Counted from the first letter of the stretch, positions 21,220 to 32,624 are shown. The stretch is 54,119 bases of DNA from Escherichia coli (GCF_011881725.1 NZ_JAATUR010000033.1:1-54119); one strand, 5' to 3'. The notes: generated by a model from the letters alone, not told the origin. Numbers and translations are program-made.

Positions 21220-21960
21220 TTATTGTAATGCCCGTAATAGCGCATCGTTGTCAGCGTTATCGGCGACTTTAATGTCATTCCATCCCAGTTCCCGGGCGAG
21301 TTTCGCCAAACGCTCACTGACGACCAAAAGTCGACAGCGTAGTAACCAGTGCTCACGATACCATTGTGGGATCAATGACCAGAATTGATGCAACATTTCA
21401 CCGCTGGTAACAACGATGGTCGTCACCTCGCGGGATTGCCAACGCATCGCCTCTTCTGCACCGTCATAATGAATGGCGCACCGTTGATAACATTCACAAA
21501 AAGCGACTTCAGCACTGCGCGCCGTCAGGGTTTCTCCAATCAGCTCACGACCTCCGTTGCCACGTAATATCAGCGCACGTTTGCCCGCAATATTTTGTAA
21601 TTCAGGTAATTGTAGCAAGACTTCACTGATTTCCCGATCCTGCGGATAACGAACCTGGTGTCCGCTCACGGTATGCAGCGCCAGCGCAGTGGTGCGGCCG
21701 ATGGCGAAATAATCAGCAACTAATGGCCACTTAAGACCTTGCTGATGCAGTTGTGATTGGGCAAAAGCAACGGCGTGTTGCGAAAGGGCAAACAATAGAT
21801 CACCTTCACCAAGTACTGAGAGCTTGTCGGCAAGTTGCGGTAATTGCCGACCTGGGGAAAACTCAATCAGCGGAAAATGCCAGGCCACCTGCCCCAGTGT
21901 GCGCAGACGGCTCACTAACTCTTCTCCAGCGGGAGACGGGCGGGTGACCAGGATACTCAT
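21220..21960 (-). CDS. hemD: Uroporphyrinogen-III synthase
   Basis: HemD cyclises hydroxymethylbilane with inversion of ring D to uroporphyrinogen III, the branch point to haem, sirohaem and cobalamin. The 246-residue protein shows the two-lobed HemD pattern, beginning [13 protein letters not shown]. The family is poorly conserved in sequence; the call rests on overall similarity and on its four-base overlap with hemC, whose product is its substrate. Confidence 0.96.
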   Translation of the reverse strand: MSILVTRPSPAGEELVSRLRTLGQVAWHFPLIEFSPGRQLPQLADKLSVLGEGDLLFALSQHAVAFAQSQLHQQGLKWPLVADYFAIGRTTALALHTVSGHQVRYPQDREISEVLLQLPELQNIAGKRALILRGNGGRELIGETLTARSAEVAFCECYQRCAIHYDGAEEAMRWQSREVTTIVVTSGEMLHQFWSLIPQWYREHWLLRCRLLVVSERLAKLARELGWNDIKVADNADNDALLRALQ

Positions 21961-22898
21961 GCTGGCGCGTCTCCGTTGTAGACTTCCGCGAGGATCTCCC
22001 GTGCGCCGCTATTCAGTAGCTCTTCCGCCAGCGAAATCCCCATTTGTTCGGCATCCTGCGGCGCACCACGGCGTTCACCACGAATAATCTGCGAACCGTC
22101 CGGCGCGCCGACCAGCGCACGCAACCAGATTTTACCGTCGATAAGTTCGGCATAGCTGCCAATTGGCACCTGACAACCCCCTTCCAGATGGGTATTCATT
22201 GCACGTTCGGCGGTGACGCGTAGCGCGGTTTCATGGTGATTAAGTACGGCAAGAAGCTCGCGGGTACGCGTATCATCAAGGCGGCATTCAATACCTACGG
22301 CACCTTGTCCGACTGCCGGAAGAGAAATTTCAGGGGGCAGCGCAGCGCGAATTCGTGACTCCAGGCCTAAACGTTTTAATCCAGCCACGGCAAGAATAAT
22401 GGCGTCGTATTCGCCGTTATCCAGCTTGCTAAGGCGTGTCCCAACGTTACCACGCAGAGAGCGGATAACCAGATCCGGGCGGCGTTCAGCCAGTTGACAC
22501 TGGCGGCGTAAGCTGGAAGTTCCGACGATACTGCCAGCCGGTAGCGCATCCAGACTGTCATAATTATTGGACACAAAGGCATCACGCGGATCTTCGCGTT
22601 CGCAAATAGTGACCAGCCCCAGACCTTGCGGGAATTCAACCGGTACATCTTTCATCGAATGTACGGCGATATCGGCGCGGTTTTCCAGGAGCGCGATTTC
22701 CAGCTCTTTAACAAATAAGCCTTTTCCGCCTACTTTCGCCAGCGGCGTATCAAGAATCACATCGCCGCGCGTCACCATCGGTACCAGTTCAACGACCAGG
22801 CCCGGATGGCTCGCCATCAACTTGTCTTTGACATAGTGTGCCTGCCAGAGTGCAAGTGGGCTTTGGCGTGTGGCAATTCTTAAAACATTGTCTAACAT
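21957..22898 (-). CDS. hemC: Porphobilinogen deaminase (hydroxymethylbilane synthase)
   Basis: HemC polymerises four porphobilinogens to hydroxymethylbilane. The 313-residue protein has the family start [15 protein letters not shown], the VHSMKDVP motif, GTSSLRRQ near 127-134, and the dipyrromethane-cofactor cysteine in EGGCQVPIG (about Cys242). The ATG at 22898 is chosen to match the known family start; in-frame starts up to 22919 exist. It is the first gene of hemCDXY and is transcribed divergently from cyaA. Confidence 0.97.
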   Translation of the reverse strand: MLDNVLRIATRQSPLALWQAHYVKDKLMASHPGLVVELVPMVTRGDVILDTPLAKVGGKGLFVKELEIALLENRADIAVHSMKDVPVEFPQGLGLVTICEREDPRDAFVSNNYDSLDALPAGSIVGTSSLRRQCQLAERRPDLVIRSLRGNVGTRLSKLDNGEYDAIILAVAGLKRLGLESRIRAALPPEISLPAVGQGAVGIECRLDDTRTRELLAVLNHHETALRVTAERAMNTHLEGGCQVPIGSYAELIDGKIWLRALVGAPDGSQIIRGERRGAPQDAEQMGISLAEELLNSGAREILAEVYNGDAPA

Positions 22899-23112
22899 GC
22901 TTGTTACCGTCATTATCATCCGTGGTCCATCCTAACATCCTTGCCAGAGCGATGTCAGTGTTGTGGTGAAACGTAGGCCCCCGTGCAAACCGTAAAATGA
23001 GGTCTGGTAGTGGATCCTGACAGGCGCTTCACGCCGTCGTAATAAGGAATTTACAGAGAATAAACGGTGTTACACTTGTATGTAGCGCATCTTTCTTTAC
23101 GGTCAATCAGCA

Positions 23113-23134
23113 AGGTGTTAAATTGATCACGTTT
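23113..23134 (+). promoter_or_regulatory. CRP site in the cyaA promoter region
   Basis: The segment contains GTGTT, six bases, then the well-conserved half TGATCAC, and matches the CRP site I recall at the main E. coli cyaA promoter, where cAMP-CRP represses its own synthesis. It lies about 150 bases before the cyaA TTG, in the 386-base divergent hemC-cyaA region (22899-23284), which holds no other clear gene. Confidence 0.75.
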
Positions 23135-23284
23135 TAGACCATTTTTTCGTCGTGAAACTAAAAAAACCAGGCGCGAAAAGTGGTAACGGTTACCTTTGAC
23201 ATACGAAATATCCCGAATGCCGCGTGTTACCGTTGATGTTGGCGGAATCACAGACATGACGGGTAGCAAATCAGGCGATACGTC

Positions 23285-25831
23285 TTGTACCTCTATATTG
23301 AGACTCTGAAACAGAGACTGGATGCCATAAATCAATTGCGCGTGGATCGCGCGCTTGCTGCCATGGGGCCTGCATTCCAACAGGTCTACAGTCTGCTGCC
23401 GACATTGTTGCACTATCACCATCCGCTAATGCCGGGTTACCTTGATGGTAACGTTCCCAAAGGCATTTGCCTTTACACGCCTGATGAAACCCAACGCCAC
23501 TACCTGAACGAACTTGAACTGTATCGTGGAATGTCAGTACAGGATCCGCCGAAAGGCGAGCTTCCGATTACTGGTGTATACACCATGGGCAGCACTTCGT
23601 CCGTAGGGCAAAGCTGTTCTTCTGACCTGGATATCTGGGTCTGTCATCAATCCTGGCTAGATAGCGAAGAGCGCCAGTTACTACAACGTAAATGCAGCCT
23701 GCTGGAAAGCTGGGCTGCCTCGCTGGGCGTGGAAGTTAGCTTCTTCCTGATTGATGAAAACCGTTTCCGCCACAACGAAAGTGGCAGTCTGGGGGGCGAA
23801 GATTGTGGCTCCACCCAACATATACTGCTACTTGATGAATTTTATCGTACCGCCGTGCGTCTCGCCGGTAAGCGTATTCTGTGGAATATGGTGCCGTGCG
23901 ACGAAGAAGAGCATTACGACGACTACGTGATGACGCTCTATGCGCAGGGCGTGCTCACTCCTAATGAATGGCTGGATCTCGGTGGCTTAAGCTCGCTTTC
24001 TGCTGAAGAGTATTTTGGTGCCAGCCTTTGGCAGCTCTATAAGAGTATCGATTCTCCCTACAAAGCGGTGCTGAAAACACTGCTGCTGGAAGCCTATTCC
24101 TGGGAATACCCAAACCCACGCCTGCTGGCGAAAGATATCAAACAGCGTTTGCACGACGGCGAGATTGTGTCGTTTGGCCTCGATCCGTACTGCATGATGC
24201 TGGAGCGTGTTACTGAGTACCTGACGGCGATTGAAGATTTCACCCGTCTGGATTTAGTACGCCGCTGCTTCTATTTAAAAGTGTGCGAAAAACTCAGTCG
24301 CGAACGCGCTTGCGTAGGCTGGCGTCGTGAAGTGCTAACCCAGTTAGTGAAAGAGTGGGAATGGGACGATGCTCGTCTGGCAATGCTCGATAACCGCGCT
24401 AACTGGAAGATTGATCAGGTGCGTGAGGCGCACAACGAACTGCTCGATGCAATGATGCAGAGCTACCGCAATCTGATCCGCTTTGCGCGTCGCAATAACC
24501 TTAGCGTCTCTGCCAGTCCGCAGGATATCGGCGTGCTGACGCGTAAACTGTATGCCGCGTTTGAAGCATTGCCAGGTAAAGTGACGCTGGTAAACCCGCA
24601 GATTTCACCCGATCTCTCGGAACCGAATCTGACCTTTATTTATGTGCCGCCGGGCCGTGCTAACCGTTCAGGTTGGTATCTGTACAACCGTGCGCCAACG
24701 ATTGAATCGATCATCAGCCATCAGCCGCTGGAATATAACCGCTACCTGAATAAACTGGTGGCGTGGGCCTGGTTTAACGGCCTGCTGACCTCGCGCACTC
24801 GCTTGTATATTAAGGGCAATGGCATTGTTGATCTGCCGAAGTTGCAGGAGATGGTCGCTGATGTGTCGCACCATTTCCCGCTGCGCCTGCCTGCACCGAC
24901 ACCAAAAGCGCTCTACAGCCCATGTGAGATTCGTCATCTGGCGATTATCGTTAACCTGGAATATGACCCTACAGCTGCGTTCCGCAATCAGGTGGTGCAT
25001 TTTGATTTCCGTAAGCTGGATGTCTTCAGCTTTGGCGAGAATCAAAATTGCCTGGTAGGTAGCGTTGATCTGCTGTACCGCAACTCGTGGAACGAAGTGC
25101 GTACGCTGCACTTCAACGGCGAGCAATCGATGATCGAAGCCCTGAAAACTATTCTCGGCAAAATGCATCAGGACGCCGCACCGCCAGATAGCGTGGAAGT
25201 CTTCTGTTATAGCCAGCATCTGCGCGGGTTAATCCGTACTCGCGTGCAGCAACTGGTTTCTGAGTGTATTGAACTGCGCCTTTCCAGCACCCGCCAGGAA
25301 ACCGGGCGTTTCAAGGCGCTGCGCGTTTCTGGTCAAACCTGGGGGTTGTTCTTTGAACGCCTGAATGTATCGGTACAGAAACTGGAAAACGCCATCGAGT
25401 TTTATGGCGCTATTTCGCATAACAAACTGCACGGCCTGTCAGTGCAGGTTGAAACCAATCACGTCAAATTACCGGCGGTGGTGGACGGCTTTGCCAGCGA
25501 AGGGATCATCCAGTTCTTCTTCGAAGAGACGCAAGACGAGAATGGCTTTAATATCTACATTCTCGACGAGAGTAACCGTGTTGAGGTGTATCACCACTGC
25601 GAAGGTAGCAAAGAGGAGCTGGTGCGTGACGTCAGCCGCTTCTACTCGTCATCACACGACCGTTTCACCTACGGCTCAAGCTTCATCAACTTCAACCTGC
25701 CGCAGTTCTATCAGATTGTGAAGATCGATGGTCGCGAACAGGTGATCCCGTTCCGTACCAAATCTATCGGCAATATGCCGCCTGCCAATCAGGACAATGA
25801 GACGCCGCTGTTACAGCAGTATTTTTCGTGA
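23285..25831 (+). CDS. cyaA: Adenylate cyclase, class I
   Basis: CyaA makes cAMP from ATP and is stimulated through the glucose PTS (phospho-EIIA-Glc). The 848-residue protein has an N-terminal catalytic half with the nucleotidyltransferase-like [18 protein letters not shown] motif near residues 102-119 (Gly-Ser followed by Asp-x-Asp) and a C-terminal regulatory half. The start is the inefficient TTG known for enterobacterial cyaA, which keeps expression low. Length agrees with K-12. It is divergent from hemC and convergent with cyaY. Confidence 0.97.
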   Translation: MYLYIETLKQRLDAINQLRVDRALAAMGPAFQQVYSLLPTLLHYHHPLMPGYLDGNVPKGICLYTPDETQRHYLNELELYRGMSVQDPPKGELPITGVYTMGSTSSVGQSCSSDLDIWVCHQSWLDSEERQLLQRKCSLLESWAASLGVEVSFFLIDENRFRHNESGSLGGEDCGSTQHILLLDEFYRTAVRLAGKRILWNMVPCDEEEHYDDYVMTLYAQGVLTPNEWLDLGGLSSLSAEEYFGASLWQLYKSIDSPYKAVLKTLLLEAYSWEYPNPRLLAKDIKQRLHDGEIVSFGLDPYCMMLERVTEYLTAIEDFTRLDLVRRCFYLKVCEKLSRERACVGWRREVLTQLVKEWEWDDARLAMLDNRANWKIDQVREAHNELLDAMMQSYRNLIRFARRNNLSVSASPQDIGVLTRKLYAAFEALPGKVTLVNPQISPDLSEPNLTFIYVPPGRANRSGWYLYNRAPTIESIISHQPLEYNRYLNKLVAWAWFNGLLTSRTRLYIKGNGIVDLPKLQEMVADVSHHFPLRLPAPTPKALYSPCEIRHLAIIVNLEYDPTAAFRNQVVHFDFRKLDVFSFGENQNCLVGSVDLLYRNSWNEVRTLHFNGEQSMIEALKTILGKMHQDAAPPDSVEVFCYSQHLRGLIRTRVQQLVSECIELRLSSTRQETGRFKALRVSGQTWGLFFERLNVSVQKLENAIEFYGAISHNKLHGLSVQVETNHVKLPAVVDGFASEGIIQFFFEETQDENGFNIYILDESNRVEVYHHCEGSKEELVRDVSRFYSSSHDRFTYGSSFINFNLPQFYQIVKIDGREQVIPFRTKSIGNMPPANQDNETPLLQQYFS

Positions 25832-25870
25832 TGAACGTGCCGGAAAGCGAGGCTTATCCGGCATACAATC

Positions 25871-26191
25871 TTAGCGGAAACTGACTGTTTCACCCGCCTG
25901 CTGCGTCGCCGCCTGTTCCAGCAAATCCCAGAAGGTTTCGCCGCTGCGATCGCAAATCCACTCATCGCCTTTCAGATCAAAATGGTAGCCGCCTTGTTTG
26001 GTTGCCAGCCATACCTGGTGCAGCGGCTCCTGGCGGTTGATAATGATTTTGCTGCCATTCTCAAAGGTAATGGTCAGCACGCCGCCGTTGATTTCGCAGT
26101 CGATATCGCTGTCGCCATCCCAGTCGTCCAGGCGTTCTTCAATGGTCAGCCAGAGTTGATCAGCCAGGCGATGAAATTCACTGTCGTTCAT
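25871..26191 (-). CDS. cyaY: Bacterial frataxin CyaY
   Basis: CyaY is a small iron-binding frataxin that interacts with IscS and modulates Fe-S cluster assembly. The 106-residue protein has the frataxin layout: an acidic first helix rich in Asp and Glu ([13 protein letters not shown] near 18-30), then a beta sheet including [25 protein letters not shown], then a C-terminal helix. It is the usual neighbour of cyaA, in convergent orientation. Two DKNYY genes lie upstream on the same strand. Confidence 0.96.
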
Positions 26192-26238
26192 TGTTGTATC
26201 CTGTTTTTAAGTGATGGCGGCAGTATAGCGGCATGGGG

Positions 26239-27567
26239 TCAGGGCTTCAAAGTTTGCACCTCTGCGGCTGCGTTACGGCATGATTCATCCGTCAACGGAA
26301 TAATAATGTCTCTGTTGTGAAGTTCACGCACATTCTCTTCTCTGACGCGTGTTTTCGCCGGGCAGGGGGAGGGCGTAATCCTTACCTCTGTATCGGTCCA
26401 TGTATAAACATTGCGATCGTCATAAGCGAAGCGATCGTTTTTAGTTAGCGGACCGTTAACTGGAATAATTTGCACGCTCTTGCGTGACCGTAATTGGCGG
26501 AAAAAGTAAGCATGTTGTTTGCCGCTATTAAATGAGTCATCAATGACCAGGTCTGGCGTATCCAGCGGGATTATCTCAAGCTGGTCTTCACCAAAAGTCG
26601 ATAATTTTGTTACATACAGTCGATCTTTATACTGCGCAATATTGTCAGTAATCAGATGGAATTGTTCAGGTTCAATACCTGGTAGGTCTATCCACTTGCT
26701 CCACTGACGGTCGGGCGTGAGCTGTTTACGCCAGCGAACGCGACTTTCCCCTACTTCAAAAGAGACGTCATCATCTACGGGTATCGCTTTGCCAGACAAT
26801 TGCCCAAAGGGATAACGATGCATACCCTTATTGTCGCGAAAAACCAGCAGTGAATGAGGTATCCAGCGAATTATCTCAAATGAGTCTGCATTCGCCGTAA
26901 GGTGAACGCCATTTAAATAAATATTCTGCCCACTGCGGATAAGCAGATCATTGGAATACAAATTTCTGTTTACACTCATAAGACGTGGATTAATACCCCA
27001 CCATCTTTTTTCTAATACAGTAACATTACTGCTGCTCCCCTGACGTCGACCGGACAAGTAGAGATTTTTACTATCCACCAGCGTGGTAGAGTTACCTTCG
27101 ATAGCTTTTAGTGTCGCCAGATCAACACGTGACGCGCCGCTATTACTTTCGGTGCGCTGTCCGTCAAAATAGAGGCTATATTTATCGACCGCGAAGCGGC
27201 CCATAGCCTGAAAGCTGGCAATATCGACAGTGGGTGTTCCCGGTGGATTGCTAACGATTTTGCCACGCCAGAGAATAACGTGGCCGTCTGTCACCCAGTG
27301 GTATTCCTCATTTTTTATGCTTATTTCATCGGTGGGTATATAGCCTTCCACCAACTCCCGCTCCCCGGATATATTTGTCACAAGGCGCAAATCGGCCCTG
27401 TTCATCTTCGGAAATTGGGCAATGATTTTCTCATCCTCCCCATAACCTTTACCGTAAGACATAACACCGTGATCATTGTAATAGTCGAACCCTATGGCCT
27501 GTACGGCAGGTGTCAGAAATGTGTACCCCAACAGGATGAGTGAAACTGTGATTATTTGACCATTCAT
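26239..27567 (-). CDS. Exported DKNYY-repeat protein (downstream paralogue)
   Basis: No biochemical function is known to me. The 442-residue protein starts with a Sec signal peptide (likely cleavage after AVQA-24). It has repeated motifs of the DKNYY type, Asp-x-Lys/Arg-x-x-Tyr-x-x-Gly: VDKYSLYFDGQRT, DSKNLYLSGRR, SGQNIYLNGVHL and DDRNVYTW. It is paralogous to the gene just upstream: both share NPPGTP-VDI-SFQA followed by a DKYSLY repeat, and LPG--PEQFH----D--AQY. The start overlaps the upstream stop (ATGA), so the two are probably co-translated. I recall only a remnant at this place in K-12. Confidence 0.8.
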   Translation of the reverse strand: MNGQIITVSLILLGYTFLTPAVQAIGFDYYNDHGVMSYGKGYGEDEKIIAQFPKMNRADLRLVTNISGERELVEGYIPTDEISIKNEEYHWVTDGHVILWRGKIVSNPPGTPTVDIASFQAMGRFAVDKYSLYFDGQRTESNSGASRVDLATLKAIEGNSTTLVDSKNLYLSGRRQGSSSNVTVLEKRWWGINPRLMSVNRNLYSNDLLIRSGQNIYLNGVHLTANADSFEIIRWIPHSLLVFRDNKGMHRYPFGQLSGKAIPVDDDVSFEVGESRVRWRKQLTPDRQWSKWIDLPGIEPEQFHLITDNIAQYKDRLYVTKLSTFGEDQLEIIPLDTPDLVIDDSFNSGKQHAYFFRQLRSRKSVQIIPVNGPLTKNDRFAYDDRNVYTWTDTEVRITPSPCPAKTRVREENVRELHNRDIIIPLTDESCRNAAAEVQTLKP

Positions 27568-29033
27568 TTTGTCGCCTCATTGCGCGGGGCAGGAATAAAT
27601 TCGCCGTCATCGGTAATTTTTCCGTCCAGATATCCCGTTTTGTAATTTACGCCATAGCCATATCCCGAATGTTGTTCCTTCCAGATTAAGCGAACTTGTT
27701 TCGGATCAGCGGTGCGGTATCGCCAGAGTTGCGCGCCATCAAAGCTGTAAACGTAGCGGTTATCGCGGGCATACCATCTGCGCAAAAAGGGATGGTCATT
27801 AAGATGGGCTTCGCGTTCATCCGGAGAACGGTTATCCAGTAAGATCAGCGGTCCGTCAGATTCAAACACGTGTAAACCGGAATGGTATGGCCACCCTTCG
27901 GCACGCGTAAGTAAATAGCCGTGGCGTTTCCCGGCGTTGAAACGTTTGTTGATAATAAGAGTAGGATCATCAAGTTTCACGATATCCAGTTGGCGGTCAC
28001 CAGACTCTGTTTCGATGATGGTATAAAGCGAATCCTGATACTGTGCGACAGCATCACTGATGGGGTGGAACTGTTCAGGATCGAGTCCCGGTAATTCCTC
28101 CTGTTTACAGTCAGGCCCCTTACGCCAGAACACTTTCTTTTCCAGTAGAGAAAAATCCAGACAGTGCTTTGTTAAATCCTCATCCCACGCCAGATTTTCC
28201 TTGTCGAGGATTTTACGCTGCAGCCCGTTTTTATCACGCCAGGTCAAGAGTGAGCCGGGCATCCAGCGCACGACGGAAAAGGTGTCCGGATCGGCATCCA
28301 GTTGTTCGCCGTTGATCAGGATTTTGGTCCGTGTACGAGCCAGGGTATCCCAGGGACCAAATGGGGCAGGAAGGCAGGGATTGAATGCTGTAGAGAATTT
28401 ACCGCGTTGATCCCATGACTTTTGTGCCAGTACCGTAAAGGTGTCTGGATCATCAAGGCGCTGACCATTTGCGTAAAGATAGTGCTTGTCACGGAGAATC
28501 ACCCCCAGTTGGTCTGGTTTCCATGGCGGGTTAAATTCTACCTCACGTAACGTTCGGCGGTTTAGTTGCTGGTTACTGTCGGTGCGTTTACCTTCGTAAT
28601 AGAGGCTGTACTTATCTGCGGCAAAATCACCCCATGCCTGAAACGACGAGATATCGACTGGCGGCGTGCCTGGAGGGTTTTGCACCACCTCACCAGCGTA
28701 GAGAATAGCGCGACCATCGCTATAGTAAGAGTAATGGGGAAGTGTTGCGTTTGCGCCGCTGTAGACAACGTCTGTTGTGAGATCGGTTGCCGGTGGCACC
28801 GTTTCCCAACCCTCCAGTTTTGTTAGGTCAATTAACAAATTCGGTAACAGACGCAGACGCTGGTAGTTAATCTGCGGTAGCGAAAGATTGGTATTTTCAT
28901 AAGGGCGCAGGTACACCACGCCTTTTCCCTGTTGCTGGTAAATATTATGTTCCGGCTCATCAAGCCGACATCCCCATGCCGATGATAAGAACAACGAACA
29001 AGACAACAAACAAACCACATTGCGATAGTACAT
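27564..29033 (-). CDS. Exported DKNYY-repeat protein (upstream paralogue)
   Basis: A 489-residue protein of unknown function. It has an N-terminal signal peptide (hydrophobic core about 6-18). The sequence SAWGC at the end could be a signal peptidase I site or an imperfect lipobox, since a Cys follows but Trp at -2 is unusual. DKNYY-type repeats are visible: ADKYSLYYEGKRT, RDKHYLYANGQRL and RDNRYVYSF. The ATG at 29033 is preferred over an in-frame start at 29063 because AGGA lies 7 bases before it and the signal peptide then begins properly. It forms a two-gene unit with the paralogue downstream. Confidence 0.8.
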   Translation of the reverse strand: MYYRNVVCLLSCSLFLSSAWGCRLDEPEHNIYQQQGKGVVYLRPYENTNLSLPQINYQRLRLLPNLLIDLTKLEGWETVPPATDLTTDVVYSGANATLPHYSYYSDGRAILYAGEVVQNPPGTPPVDISSFQAWGDFAADKYSLYYEGKRTDSNQQLNRRTLREVEFNPPWKPDQLGVILRDKHYLYANGQRLDDPDTFTVLAQKSWDQRGKFSTAFNPCLPAPFGPWDTLARTRTKILINGEQLDADPDTFSVVRWMPGSLLTWRDKNGLQRKILDKENLAWDEDLTKHCLDFSLLEKKVFWRKGPDCKQEELPGLDPEQFHPISDAVAQYQDSLYTIIETESGDRQLDIVKLDDPTLIINKRFNAGKRHGYLLTRAEGWPYHSGLHVFESDGPLILLDNRSPDEREAHLNDHPFLRRWYARDNRYVYSFDGAQLWRYRTADPKQVRLIWKEQHSGYGYGVNYKTGYLDGKITDDGEFIPAPRNEATK

Positions 29034-29221
29034 GAAGCCATCCTGGCGCGAGGTGCCGATCACGAAACTATCAGCAAAACATAAATCCCCGCGTGCAAGC
29101 GTTATACTCGCAGCAATTCCTCACTTTTCAGACTTCATAAAGAGTCGCTAAATGCTTGCTTTTACGCCTTCTCCTGCGATGATAGAAAGCAGAAAGCGAT
29201 GAACTTTACAGGCAATCCATA

Positions 29222-29425
29222 ATGAAAAACGTGTTTAAGGCACTCACTGTATTACTTACTCTCTTCAGCCTGACGGGCTGCGGTCTGAAAGGTCCGCTCT
29301 ATTTTCCGCCCGCAGATAAAAACGCGCCGCCGCCGACCAAACCGGTAGAGACTCAAACACAATCCACATTGCCGGATAAAAACGACCGCGCCACAGGCGA
29401 TGGCCCATCTCAGGTGAATTACTAA
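29222..29425 (+). CDS. lptM: LptM (YifL) outer-membrane lipoprotein
   Basis: LptM assists oxidative maturation of the LPS translocon LptD-LptE at the outer membrane. The 67-residue precursor has a lipoprotein signal peptide with lipobox LTGC (Cys20 lipidated), then the conserved CGLKGPLYFPP start of the mature protein and a proline-rich disordered tail. A TATACT -10-like box at 29103-29108 lies upstream. dapF follows after 36 bases. Confidence 0.93.
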   Translation: MKNVFKALTVLLTLFSLTGCGLKGPLYFPPADKNAPPPTKPVETQTQSTLPDKNDRATGDGPSQVNY

Positions 29426-29461
29426 AAGTCAGTTTCTGTACCCGCGTGATTGGAGTAAATG

Positions 29462-30286
29462 ATGCAGTTCTCGAAAATGCATGGCCTTGGCAACGATTTT
29501 ATGGTCGTCGACGCGGTAACGCAGAATGTCTTTTTTTCACCGGAGCTGATTCGTCGCCTGGCGGATCGGCATCTGGGGGTGGGGTTTGACCAGTTGCTGG
29601 TGGTTGAGCCTCCCTACGATCCCGAACTGGATTTTCACTACCGCATTTTTAATGCCGATGGTAGTGAAGTGGCGCAGTGTGGTAACGGCGCACGTTGCTT
29701 TGCCCGTTTTGTGCGTCTGAAAGGGCTGACCAATAAGCGTGATATCCGCGTCAGCACCGCCAACGGGCGGATGATTCTGACCGTCACCGATGATGATCTG
29801 GTCCGCGTAAATATGGGTGAGCCCAACTTCGAACCTTCCGCCGTGCCGTTTCGAGCGAACAAAGCGGAAAAGACCTATATTATGCGTGCCGCCGAGCAGA
29901 CAATCTTATGTGGCGTGGTGTCGATGGGAAACCCGCATTGCGTGATTCAGGTCGATGATGTCGATACTGCGGCGGTAGAAACGCTAGGCCCTGTTCTGGA
30001 AAGCCACGAGCGCTTTCCTGAGCGCGCCAATATCGGTTTTATGCAAGTGGTTAAGCGCGAGCATATTCGTTTACGCGTTTATGAGCGTGGGGCAGGAGAA
30101 ACCCAGGCCTGCGGCAGCGGCGCGTGTGCGGCGGTGGCGGTAGGGATCCAGCAAGGTTTGCTGGCCGAAGAAGTACGCGTGGAACTTCCCGGCGGTCGTC
30201 TTGATATCGCCTGGAAAGGTCCGGGTCACCCGTTATATATGACTGGCCCGGCGGTACATGTCTACGACGGATTTATTCATCTATGA
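29462..30286 (+). CDS. dapF: Diaminopimelate epimerase
   Basis: DapF converts LL-DAP to meso-DAP for peptidoglycan and lysine synthesis. The 274-residue protein carries the two catalytic cysteines of this PLP-independent epimerase: the first in [13 protein letters not shown] (near Cys73), the second in ACGSGACAA (near Cys217). The ATG at 29462 is chosen over the adjacent ATG at 29459 because it gives the better spacing (6 bases) from GGAG. It overlaps yigA by four bases. Confidence 0.97.
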   Translation: MQFSKMHGLGNDFMVVDAVTQNVFFSPELIRRLADRHLGVGFDQLLVVEPPYDPELDFHYRIFNADGSEVAQCGNGARCFARFVRLKGLTNKRDIRVSTANGRMILTVTDDDLVRVNMGEPNFEPSAVPFRANKAEKTYIMRAAEQTILCGVVSMGNPHCVIQVDDVDTAAVETLGPVLESHERFPERANIGFMQVVKREHIRLRVYERGAGETQACGSGACAAVAVGIQQGLLAEEVRVELPGGRLDIAWKGPGHPLYMTGPAVHVYDGFIHL

Positions 30287-30990
30287 AGCAACCAGGGGAA
30301 GAACTGCAGGATACACTCACGGAGCTTGATGACCGGGCGGTTGTCGATTATCTGATTAAAAATCCTGAGTTTTTTATCCGCAATGCGCGCGCAGTAGAAG
30401 CGATACGTGTGCCGCATCCGGTACGCGGCACCGTTTCGTTGGTCGAGTGGCACATGGCCCGCGCACGTAATCATATTCATGTTCTGGAAGAGAACATGGC
30501 GCTGTTGATGGAACAGGCTATCGCCAACGAAGGCCTGTTTTATCGCCTACTCTACCTGCAGCGCAGTCTCACCGCCGCCAGCAGTCTCGACGATATGCTG
30601 ATGCGCTTTCACCGCTGGGCGCGTGATTTAGGGCTGGCGGGCGCGAGTGTGCGCCTGTTTCCGGATCGCTGGCGCTTAGGCGCGCCGTCGAACCATACTC
30701 ATCTGGCATTAAACCGTCAGGCTTTCGAATCACTGCGTATTCAGCGTCTGGGCCAGGAACAGCATTATCTTGGACCGCTTAACGGGCCGGAGTTGTTGGT
30801 GGTGCTACCGGAAGCGAAAGCCGTGGGATCGGTGGCGATGTCGATGCTGGGAAGCGATGCTGATTTGGGTGTAGTGCTGTTCACCAGCCGCGATGCCAGT
30901 CACTATCAACAAGGGCAGGGAACGCAGTTACTTCATGAAATTGCGCTGATGTTGCCGGAGCTTCTGGAGCGTTGGATTGAACGCGTATGA
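30283..30990 (+). CDS. yigA: DUF484 protein YigA
   Basis: A 235-residue cytoplasmic protein of the DUF484 family; its fold is GAF-like but no function is established. The N-terminus ([23 protein letters not shown]) and a central helix are typical. It overlaps dapF and xerC by four bases on each side, so it belongs to the dapF-yigA-xerC-yigB-uvrD operon. Confidence 0.92.
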   Translation: MKQPGEELQDTLTELDDRAVVDYLIKNPEFFIRNARAVEAIRVPHPVRGTVSLVEWHMARARNHIHVLEENMALLMEQAIANEGLFYRLLYLQRSLTAASSLDDMLMRFHRWARDLGLAGASVRLFPDRWRLGAPSNHTHLALNRQAFESLRIQRLGQEQHYLGPLNGPELLVVLPEAKAVGSVAMSMLGSDADLGVVLFTSRDASHYQQGQGTQLLHEIALMLPELLERWIERV

Positions 30991-31883
30991 CCGATTTACA
31001 CACCGATGTAGAACGCTACCTACGTTATCTGAGTGTGGAGCGTCAGCTTAGCCCAATAACCCTGCTTAACTACCAGCGCCAGCTTGAGGCGATCATCAAT
31101 TTTGCCAGCGAAAACGGTTTGCAAAACTGGCAACAATGCGATGCTGCGATGGTGCGCAATTTTGCTGTACGCAGTCGCCGTAAAGGGCTGGGAGCGGCAA
31201 GCCTCGCATTACGCCTCTCTGCGCTACGTAGCTTTTTTGACTGGCTGGTCAGCCAGAACGAACTTAAAGCCAACCCGGCAAAAGGTGTTTCGGCACCGAA
31301 AGCGCCGCGTCATCTGCCGAAAAATATCGATGTCGATGATATGAATCGGCTGCTGGATATTGATATCAACGATCCCCTCGCCGTGCGTGACCGTGCAATG
31401 CTGGAAGTGATGTACGGCGCGGGCCTGCGTCTTTCCGAACTGGTGGGGCTGGACATCAAACACCTCGACCTGGAGTCCGGCGAGGTGTGGGTGATGGGGA
31501 AAGGCAGCAAAGAGCGCCGCCTGCCGATTGGTCGTAACGCCGTGGCGTGGATTGAGCACTGGCTTGATTTGCGCGACCTGTTTGGTAGCGAAGACGATGC
31601 GCTTTTCCTGTCGAAACTGGGCAAGCGTATCTCCGCGCGTAATGTGCAGAAACGCTTTGCCGAATGGGGCATAAAACAAGGGCTGAATAACCACGTTCAC
31701 CCGCATAAATTGCGCCACTCATTCGCCACCCATATGCTGGAGTCGAGCGGCGATCTTCGTGGTGTGCAGGAGCTGCTGGGTCATGCCAACCTCTCCACCA
31801 CGCAAATCTATACTCATCTTGATTTTCAACACCTTGCCTCGGTGTACGATGCGGCGCATCCACGCGCCAAACGGGGGAAATAA
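30987..31883 (+). CDS. xerC: Tyrosine recombinase XerC
   Basis: XerC acts with XerD at dif to resolve chromosome dimers, and at cer/psi sites on plasmids. The 298-residue protein has an N-terminal SAM-like DNA-binding domain and a C-terminal catalytic domain. The catalytic residues are visible: Arg in GAGLRLSEL (about 148), Lys in [10 protein letters not shown] (about 172), His and Arg in [10 protein letters not shown] (about 240/243), His in GHANLSTTQ (about 266), and the nucleophile Tyr in TQIYTHLDF (about 275). Confidence 0.97.
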   Translation: MTDLHTDVERYLRYLSVERQLSPITLLNYQRQLEAIINFASENGLQNWQQCDAAMVRNFAVRSRRKGLGAASLALRLSALRSFFDWLVSQNELKANPAKGVSAPKAPRHLPKNIDVDDMNRLLDIDINDPLAVRDRAMLEVMYGAGLRLSELVGLDIKHLDLESGEVWVMGKGSKERRLPIGRNAVAWIEHWLDLRDLFGSEDDALFLSKLGKRISARNVQKRFAEWGIKQGLNNHVHPHKLRHSFATHMLESSGDLRGVQELLGHANLSTTQIYTHLDFQHLASVYDAAHPRAKRGK

Positions 31884-32599
31884 TGCGTTTTTACCGGCCT
31901 TTGGGGCGCATCTCGGCGCTCACCTTTGACCTGGATGACACCCTTTACGATAACCGTCCGGTGATTTTGCGCACCGAGCAGGAGGCGCTTTCCTTTGTGC
32001 AAAATTACCATCCGGCGCTGCGCAGCTTCCAGAATGAAGATCTGCAACGCTTGCGCCAGGCGGTGCGGGAAGCGGAACCAGAGATATACCACGACGTGAC
32101 GCGCTGGCGTTTTCGTTCGATTGAACAGGCGATGCTTGATGCCGGACTAAGCGCGGAAGAAGCCAGTGCAGGCGCACATGCGGCGATGATCAACTTTGCC
32201 AAATGGCGCAGCCGGATCGATGTCCCGCAGCAAACGCACGACACCTTAAAGCAGCTGGCGAAGAAATGGCCGCTGGTGGCGATCACCAACGGTAACGCCC
32301 AGCCAGAACTGTTTGGCCTGGGCGACTACTTTGAATTTGTGCTGCGCGCTGGCCCGCACGGGCGCTCGAAACCGTTCAGCGATATGTACTTCCTGGCGGC
32401 GGAAAAACTCAACGTGCCGATCGGCGAGATCTTACATGTCGGTGACGATCTCACCACCGACGTTGGCGGGGCAATTCGCAGCGGAATGCAGGCTTGTTGG
32501 ATCAGGCCGGAAAATGGCGATCTGATGCAAACCTGGGACAGCCGTTTACTGCCGCATCTGGAAATTTCCCGGTTGGCATCTCTGACCTCGCTGATATAA
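31883..32599 (+). CDS. yigB: HAD phosphatase YigB (FMN / riboflavin-pathway phosphatase)
   Basis: YigB is a HAD-superfamily phosphatase shown in E. coli to dephosphorylate FMN and 5-amino-6-(5-phosphoribitylamino)uracil. The 238-residue protein has HAD motif [11 protein letters not shown] (residues 15-24), motif II in VAITNGN (about 132-138), the motif III lysine in [10 protein letters not shown], and motif IV in [13 protein letters not shown]. Its start shares a base with the xerC stop. The uvrD promoter lies inside its last 30 bases. Confidence 0.94.
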   Translation: MRFYRPLGRISALTFDLDDTLYDNRPVILRTEQEALSFVQNYHPALRSFQNEDLQRLRQAVREAEPEIYHDVTRWRFRSIEQAMLDAGLSAEEASAGAHAAMINFAKWRSRIDVPQQTHDTLKQLAKKWPLVAITNGNAQPELFGLGDYFEFVLRAGPHGRSKPFSDMYFLAAEKLNVPIGEILHVGDDLTTDVGGAIRSGMQACWIRPENGDLMQTWDSRLLPHLEISRLASLTSLI

Positions 32600-32624
32600 T
32601 CAGCAAATCTGTATATATACCCAG
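32573..32624 (+). promoter_or_regulatory. uvrD promoter with LexA (SOS) box
   Basis: TTGGCA (32573-32578) and TATAAT (32595-32600), 16 bases apart, overlap the 3' end of yigB. The LexA operator CTGTATATATACCCAG at 32609-32624 fits CTG-N10-CAG, so uvrD can be induced by DNA damage. The uvrD ATG lies about 60 bases downstream. Confidence 0.93.
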
